Shown: positions 8,618 through 10,633 of the stretch, in pieces | Layout: each line of letters opens with the position of its first letter | Numbering within the stretch: the first letter of the stretch is position 1 | Origin: Cruorifilaria tuberocauda | Lineage: Eukaryota > Nematoda > Chromadorea > Rhabditida > Onchocercidae | Reading direction: 5' to 3' | Length of the DNA stretch: 10,633 bases | Assembly (NCBI GenBank): GCA_013365365.1 | Contig: JABVXU010001074.1 | Coordinates: 1-10,633 of the forward strand | Notes under the pieces: generated by a model | Databases searched by the model: none | Told to the model about the DNA's origin: nothing | What the model saw: the letters and a program-made list of their open reading frames with translations, nothing else | Program-made: the position numbers and the translations under genes

Positions 8618-10300
8618 CTAAAAAGACTCGATATTTACCTTTTTAATTTTAGAGGAAAAATCAATATATGCATGTTTTACTTCATGACGAAATCGTTTAA
8701 CACAGATGAAACTTGCAGTAGGCAATACTGAACAATTGAAAATTACATAGCAATTAATAAAAATATTAATGGGAATTTCAACATTTTCACCAACAAATTT
8801 CACTGCATACTGCAGGAGAAAATAGAAACAAATAATTTCAATTTCCATCGATAAGCTAACCAATGCTGCTTGAATTAACATTGACCATTCGCGTTTACCT
8901 GTTCTTACTTTTGTCTTACATCCTATAAACATTCTTCAATTGCCAATTTAATTAGGATTGGAAGAAATTAGAAGAAATACTGCAAAGGATTGAAAGCTTT
9001 CAAAAGTTTTAAAAGGTATAAAAGAACATTTGTCCTTTATGAAAACAATCATATTGCTTGCGAAATGAAAACAATAGAATGTTACCTTTCATTTTGCGCA
9101 TATCTATGCTCTTTCGTTTGTAGCGTACATTAAAGAATATTGAAATATACATTGCAAACATCATTATGGGTATCGCCAATGTCCACACATAACGAAATCT
9201 AAATTGAAGTAATGCAAGTTCAAAAATATTAAAATAATCGATTTCAGGTTATTTTCTACTTCCTAGAAAAACAGTGAATTCAAAAAATAGCGAACTTCAT
9301 GAAAATAGCTCCACTTTCTGGCGTTTTTTTGGTGCAATTCATTGACCATTGCAACTGCGAAGCAATGAAAGTCTTAATACAATAGTGAAATTCCATGAGT
9401 GATATCACTGAAAACAGAAAATTAATAGCTTTTATTACTGCTTATTTACTGAAATTGAAAAGTATTGATTAATAATAAATATGATAAATAAAAAAACAAA
9501 ACTTTCCACATGATAATTTATAATAATGAGAGTAAACTCAAAATCATATTACCGAGAAAATCATCTGAAAACTATTAATTACAAAAGTGACGATGAATTT
9601 TGTTTGTTTCAAAATTGCATGGAAACCTGAATCAATGGAATCATACCAAGAGCTGATAGCCATACAAAAGCGATAAGAAAATAGAACTTTGTCGATACGA
9701 AAAAAAAGTTGAATTTAGGCAAATTTATAGCCACAAATCGATTCATTGTTAACAGAAATGCAAAGTGTAATGTAGCAAAAAATGAAAACGTATCCATAGT
9801 TGCAAACATATGGTAAATCCATGTTGACTTATACACTGAAGTAATTAATAAACTAATTAATTGGTTCAAATTAAATATTGCCCAAATCATCTAATTACTA
9901 TAGCCAAACGGTTTATGCATAATTTTAGAAATATCGCACTCTCCTAATAAATAATACTGAAAAACGAGAAAAACTTACCATCAGAATTTTTGATTCGCAA
10001 TATTTCAAGCAAGACAATAATTATTTGTGGAATAAAACTCAAGAAGCTACAAATAATCAGTTGATATGTAGTAAGGGTGAATACAGGACTGTATAAACTG
10101 TCACGCTTCCGGCATAATACAATACCCATAAGTGTATTGCTAGTAATACCATACAGTATAAGTAATGAAAACAGTATAACTGTTACGTATCTCTTTACCA
10201 TATCGCATTCATACGTTATGTCCAACATATTCATCGTATTTCCTTCTTGACAGTTTAAGGAAAATAGAAATAATAGAATAGCGAAGTGAGAAGCTACCAT
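8618..10300 (-). CDS. Gene B: Srx-like nematode chemoreceptor GPCR, five exons, paralogue of gene A
   Basis: Predicted minus-strand join 10300-9979, 9835-9647, 9407-9296, 9198-9086, 8922-8618: 346 aa plus TAG, introns in phases 1, 1, 2, 1. The product is a seven-helix receptor with the same plan as gene A. Residues 1-18 are signal-like and end LNCQ. TM1 is about 38-62 (YGITSN), TM2 72-98, and TM3 about 115-138 followed by N139-R140-F141 and LPKFN at 146-150. TM4 is about 158-175. The second outer loop has C180 and C195, and N194-C-T is a glycosylation sequon. TM5 is 213-231, TM6 begins at SMLIQAA (259-265), and TM7 is about 299-319 with INCYVIFNCSVLPT (301-314). The ATG at 10300 aligns with Met5 of gene A; the frame stays open upstream to 10339 but has no ATG there. 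Weak point: the exon 3 donor is GTTCGC. If it fails, TGA follows within five codons and the gene is a pseudogene. The tail may instead splice at GTAAAT near 8639. Confidence 0.75.
8923..9085 (-). other. Gene B intron 4 (phase 1)
   Basis: The 163-bp intron runs from GTAACA to TTTATAG and joins G|GA (Gly) in the third inner loop. A second acceptor 24 bases further in (AGAACAG) keeps the same frame and would give a loop eight residues shorter. The first is chosen because gene A has an even longer loop. Confidence 0.65.
9199..9295 (-). other. Gene B intron 3 (phase 2) with a weak GTTCGC donor
   Basis: The 97-bp intron runs from GTTCGC to CAATTTAG and joins AA|A (Lys). Position and phase agree exactly with intron 3 of gene A, but the donor departs from GTAAG/GTATG. 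No better donor lies before the in-frame TGA. Confidence 0.55.
9408..9646 (-). other. Gene B intron 2 (phase 1)
   Basis: The 239-bp intron runs from GTATGA to CTGTTTTCAG and joins G|TG (Val), giving V-ISLMEF opposite A-ISLTYY in gene A. The exon 2 frame stays open for 12 codons into this intron, so an unspliced reading would look like a longer TM4. The paralogue shows it is intronic. Confidence 0.75.
9836..9978 (-). other. Gene B intron 1 (phase 1)
   Basis: The 143-bp intron runs from GTAAGT to TTACTTCAG and joins G|TG (Val). The 34 residues from this junction to NRF then align with gene A without a gap (W at the sixth place, LHF before TM3's end). An open frame extends upstream of the acceptor to 9890, but using it breaks the frame with exon 1. 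Confidence 0.8.
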
Positions 10301-10306
10301 AATGAT

Positions 10307-10361
10307 CCTAGTAATTATCGTTTTTGCTATGATCTTCAAGTATGTTACAGAAGAATTTCAT
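10307..10361 (-). other. Upstream ORF in the gene B leader
   Basis: An ATG at 10361-10359 opens a frame of about 17 codons ending in TAG before the main ATG at 10300. It lies 3' of the block shared with gene A's leader, so it would be in the mature 5' leader if splicing occurs at the TTTCAG near 10400. Confidence 0.25.
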
Positions 10362-10366
10362 TTCCT

Positions 10367-10404
10367 ATGAAGTTTCAATGCTTGAAATATTTTGAATTCT
10401 GAAA
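10367..10404 (-). promoter_or_regulatory. Candidate leader acceptor and conserved leader block of gene B
   Basis: On the minus strand CTATTTCAG ends at 10399 and is followed 15-20 bases later by CATTGAAACTTCATAG, close to CATTGGAACTTCTAG just after the acceptor of gene A. This is a possible spliced-leader or cis acceptor. Its distance to the ATG is similar in both genes. Confidence 0.3.
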
Positions 10405-10633
10405 TAGCAAATAAAATTAAGTTGGATGAACTGATAGTAATGATCAGTTCTTTGCCGCTGTAATAACTGCAATTAAAAATTGATAAAAAAAAATGGCAAT
10501 GTTGTAAAGTAAAACAAGTTGGAGAATTTATATGAGATTATCTTCGAAGTTAGTAAACACAAAAGTAGTAGTAAAGAAGGAACGATTAACTGAATAGGTA
10601 ACTTAGAATTACAGGATTGCAGAGTAATTGCTA
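10405..10633. other. A+T-rich 5' flank of gene B
   Basis: Non-coding sequence upstream of the minus-strand receptor gene, presumed to hold part of its promoter. I recognise no specific element. A run of nine As is at about 10485-10493. Confidence 0.35.

Noticed and set aside
9609..9646. Reading TM4 of gene B straight through as GMIPLIQV
   Set aside because: Plausible as a helix end, but splicing at GTATGA reproduces the gene A junction and phase and reaches the conserved ISL exon, whereas read-through soon stops.

Overview
The window looks like nuclear DNA of a nematode. It is strongly A+T-rich (roughly 70% by eye), and its only convincing genes are two spliced seven-helix receptors of the nematode chemoreceptor type, most like the Srx class (NRF instead of DRY after TM3, short tail). 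Introns of about 100-550 bp with GTAAG-type donors and TTTCAG-type acceptors would suit a parasitic lineage such as the spirurid/filarial group. The species-level guess is inference only.

Layout: gene A is on the plus strand (692-3224, five exons) and gene B on the minus strand (10300-8618, five exons). They face each other across about 5.4 kb. Spliced and compared, they are clear paralogues: every intron falls at the equivalent residue and in the same phase (1, 1, 2, 1), although intron lengths differ widely. This makes the pair an inverted, tail-to-tail duplication. The comparison also corrects the reading frame of exon 3, where the longest open frame in gene A is not the coding one. Predicted products are 364 aa (A) and 346 aa (B). 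Both have a signal-peptide-like N terminus ending LNCQ, seven helices, and LPKFN just after NRF. TM7 carries INCYxIFNCSVLPT.

The middle (3225-8617) has no intact gene that I can support. On the minus strand between about 5596 and 4876 there are short stretches resembling pieces of a synaptotagmin-type C2 domain, some followed by plausible splice donors but interrupted by stops and frameshifts. I read these tentatively as a decayed fragment. The rest is A+T-rich DNA with a few short perfect hairpins and no recognisable transposon, tRNA, rRNA or CRISPR.

The two receptors probably act as chemosensory proteins in neuronal membranes. Nothing in the sequence shows their ligand. I found no new multi-gene system. 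The points most worth a second look are the conserved gene architecture, the weak exon 3 donor of gene B (which may mean that copy is failing), the unusual cysteine pattern, and the C2-like remnants.
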